Assembly: GCA_054601695.1 (NCBI GenBank)
Contig: BAAHQB010000472.1
Location: 16,043 to 80,042 of the forward strand
Direction: 5' to 3'
Length of the DNA: 64,000 bases
Origin: Amorphochlora amoebiformis
Taxonomy: Eukaryota; Cercozoa; Chlorarachniophyceae
Shown piece after piece: positions 62,997-64,000 of this stretch; the stretch's first letter is position 1; each line of letters starts with the position of its first letter. The notes beneath the pieces were generated by a model. It searched no databases. It worked only from the letters and a program-made list of their open reading frames with translations, and was not told the DNA's origin. The position numbers were made by a program, and so were the translations under genes.

Positions 62997-63861
62997 TATA
63001 TCATATACATATGCATATATTGATACATTAGACTTTCTCACCTTCCAATGGCCCCTTCCGTATTCTTAAGATCCTCTTTCGTTCGTCCTTTCGTATATAC
63101 ATATATTAATATATACATATACATATTATATATATATATATATATATCTGCGTATGTGCAAATAGAATATATATATATATATACCTATATATATTTATAT
63201 ATATTTCATATATATGCAAATATATTTATATATCAATATATGTATATATACGTATTAATGTGTATATATAAATGGATTAGTTAGAACTCACCACGGTTAG
63301 CATCAACATGTAACGTATAAAATATCATGTACGCATGTAAACATACAGCAAAATTTATGATATATACATATATATATATATATCCATACATATATTAATA
63401 TATATATATATATATATATATATGTAAATAATGTCATATTTAATTTAGAATTTGTATTTACCGATATTTCATCTTCATGCAAATGTATATATACATATAT
63501 ATATATATATATTTATAGACATGTATATTATATATCAATGTGTATAATAATTACATTACAAACTACAAACCTCAGGAGGAGCCACAGTTGGCACACCTCC
63601 CTTAATCACACGAAGCAACTCCCCCAAGTTATGAAACGCATAATAAAACACCTGGAAAAATATGTAAATACATATAGTCTCTAAAACAGGTTGCAAGTTT
63701 TTCCACACACTCCTTTATATGAATACATATATGTATATATTGCATATTAAGTATTAATACAATATGTACACAAATACACATACATATAAATGTTCATGGA
63801 TGTGTGCACATACATTGTGTATGAGTATACGCACACACACACACATACACACGCACACACG

Positions 63862-63932
<71 letters not shown>

Positions 63933-64000
63933 TACCTTTTGAAGGCGGTTTGGACGCTTGTGGCTGAAGACTTGGGATTTTTTATCAGAGAGAGCTGTGA
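61448..64000 (-). CDS. Unidentified gene, 3' exons (continues beyond the right edge)
   Basis: Exons in transcript order are 63936->64000, 63571-63651, a possible 11-nt microexon 63462-63472, 63042-63064, 62051-62121 and 61448-61606 (TAG). All phases agree, and the microexon is needed to keep them. Residues include [50 protein letters not shown] and the C-terminal exon [18 protein letters not shown] to IRSSFACTG. It is helical and basic, and I do not recognise the family. The intron 62122-63041 holds a telomere-like stretch near 62185-62320 and TA blocks. The gene is convergent with MFAP1. Confidence 0.62.
62185..62320. repeat. Degenerate TTAGGG-like tract
   Basis: GTAAGGTTCGGGTTAC-type words, GAGTAGGGTTTGGCTTAGGG, TTAGAGTAAGGTTAAGCC and GAATTAGGGTTGATG lie within about 135 nt of the intron 62122-63041. 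Confidence 0.7.
63829..63929. repeat. (CA)n followed by (TA)n compound microsatellite
   Basis: ACACACAC with CGCACG interruptions (63829-63895) changes directly into TA repeats, ending next to the donor of the edge exon at 63935. Confidence 0.92.

Overview
The window is nuclear DNA from an intron-rich eukaryote. The genes are split into many short exons with GT-AG borders, and most introns are filled with (TA)n and (GT)n/(CA)n microsatellites. A gene for a flagellar dynein-regulatory-complex subunit (DRC5/TCTE1 type) suggests a flagellate, and degenerate TTAGGG-like tracts suggest a TTAGGG-type telomere. I cannot name the species. Almost all long open frames in the TA tracts are tyrosine/isoleucine-rich artefacts. 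The gene models here were built by hand: I looked for complex islands, translated them, and required donor, acceptor and codon phase to agree from exon to exon.

Layout, left to right. (1) + strand, <266-4437: last exons of an unidentified gene. (2) + strand, 4548-12556: 17 phase-consistent exons of an unidentified helical protein, including a quadruplicated splice-acceptor region at 9345-9815. (3) Convergent spacer 12557-13831 with a TACG-rich tandem repeat. (4) - strand, 13832-14887: an intronless 351-codon gene. (5) - strand, 15163-35886: a 35-exon gene whose phases all agree, giving a predicted 1055-residue protein of unknown identity. (6) - strand, 36451-41202: a partly resolved gene with a Thr/Ser-rich middle. 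(7) + strand, 41371-47326: a nine-exon kynurenine/cysteine-conjugate-type class I aminotransferase, divergent from (6). (8) - strand, 47800-58281: about 18 exons of a leucine-rich-repeat DRC5/TCTE1 homologue. (9) + strand, 58590-60233: a two-exon MFAP1 spliceosomal protein, divergent from (8). (10) - strand, 61448->64000: the 3' exons of an unidentified gene.

Exons add up to roughly 11 kb, under a fifth of the window. The genes look like unrelated housekeeping and ciliary neighbours rather than a pathway cluster. The most unusual content lies in non-coding structure: self-complementary TA tracts in nearly every long intron, beside a class of compact TA-free introns down to about 26 nt; a duplicated acceptor array; a long inverted repeat and a 24-bp palindrome-cored minisatellite inside introns; and interstitial telomere-like tracts, most of them intronic.
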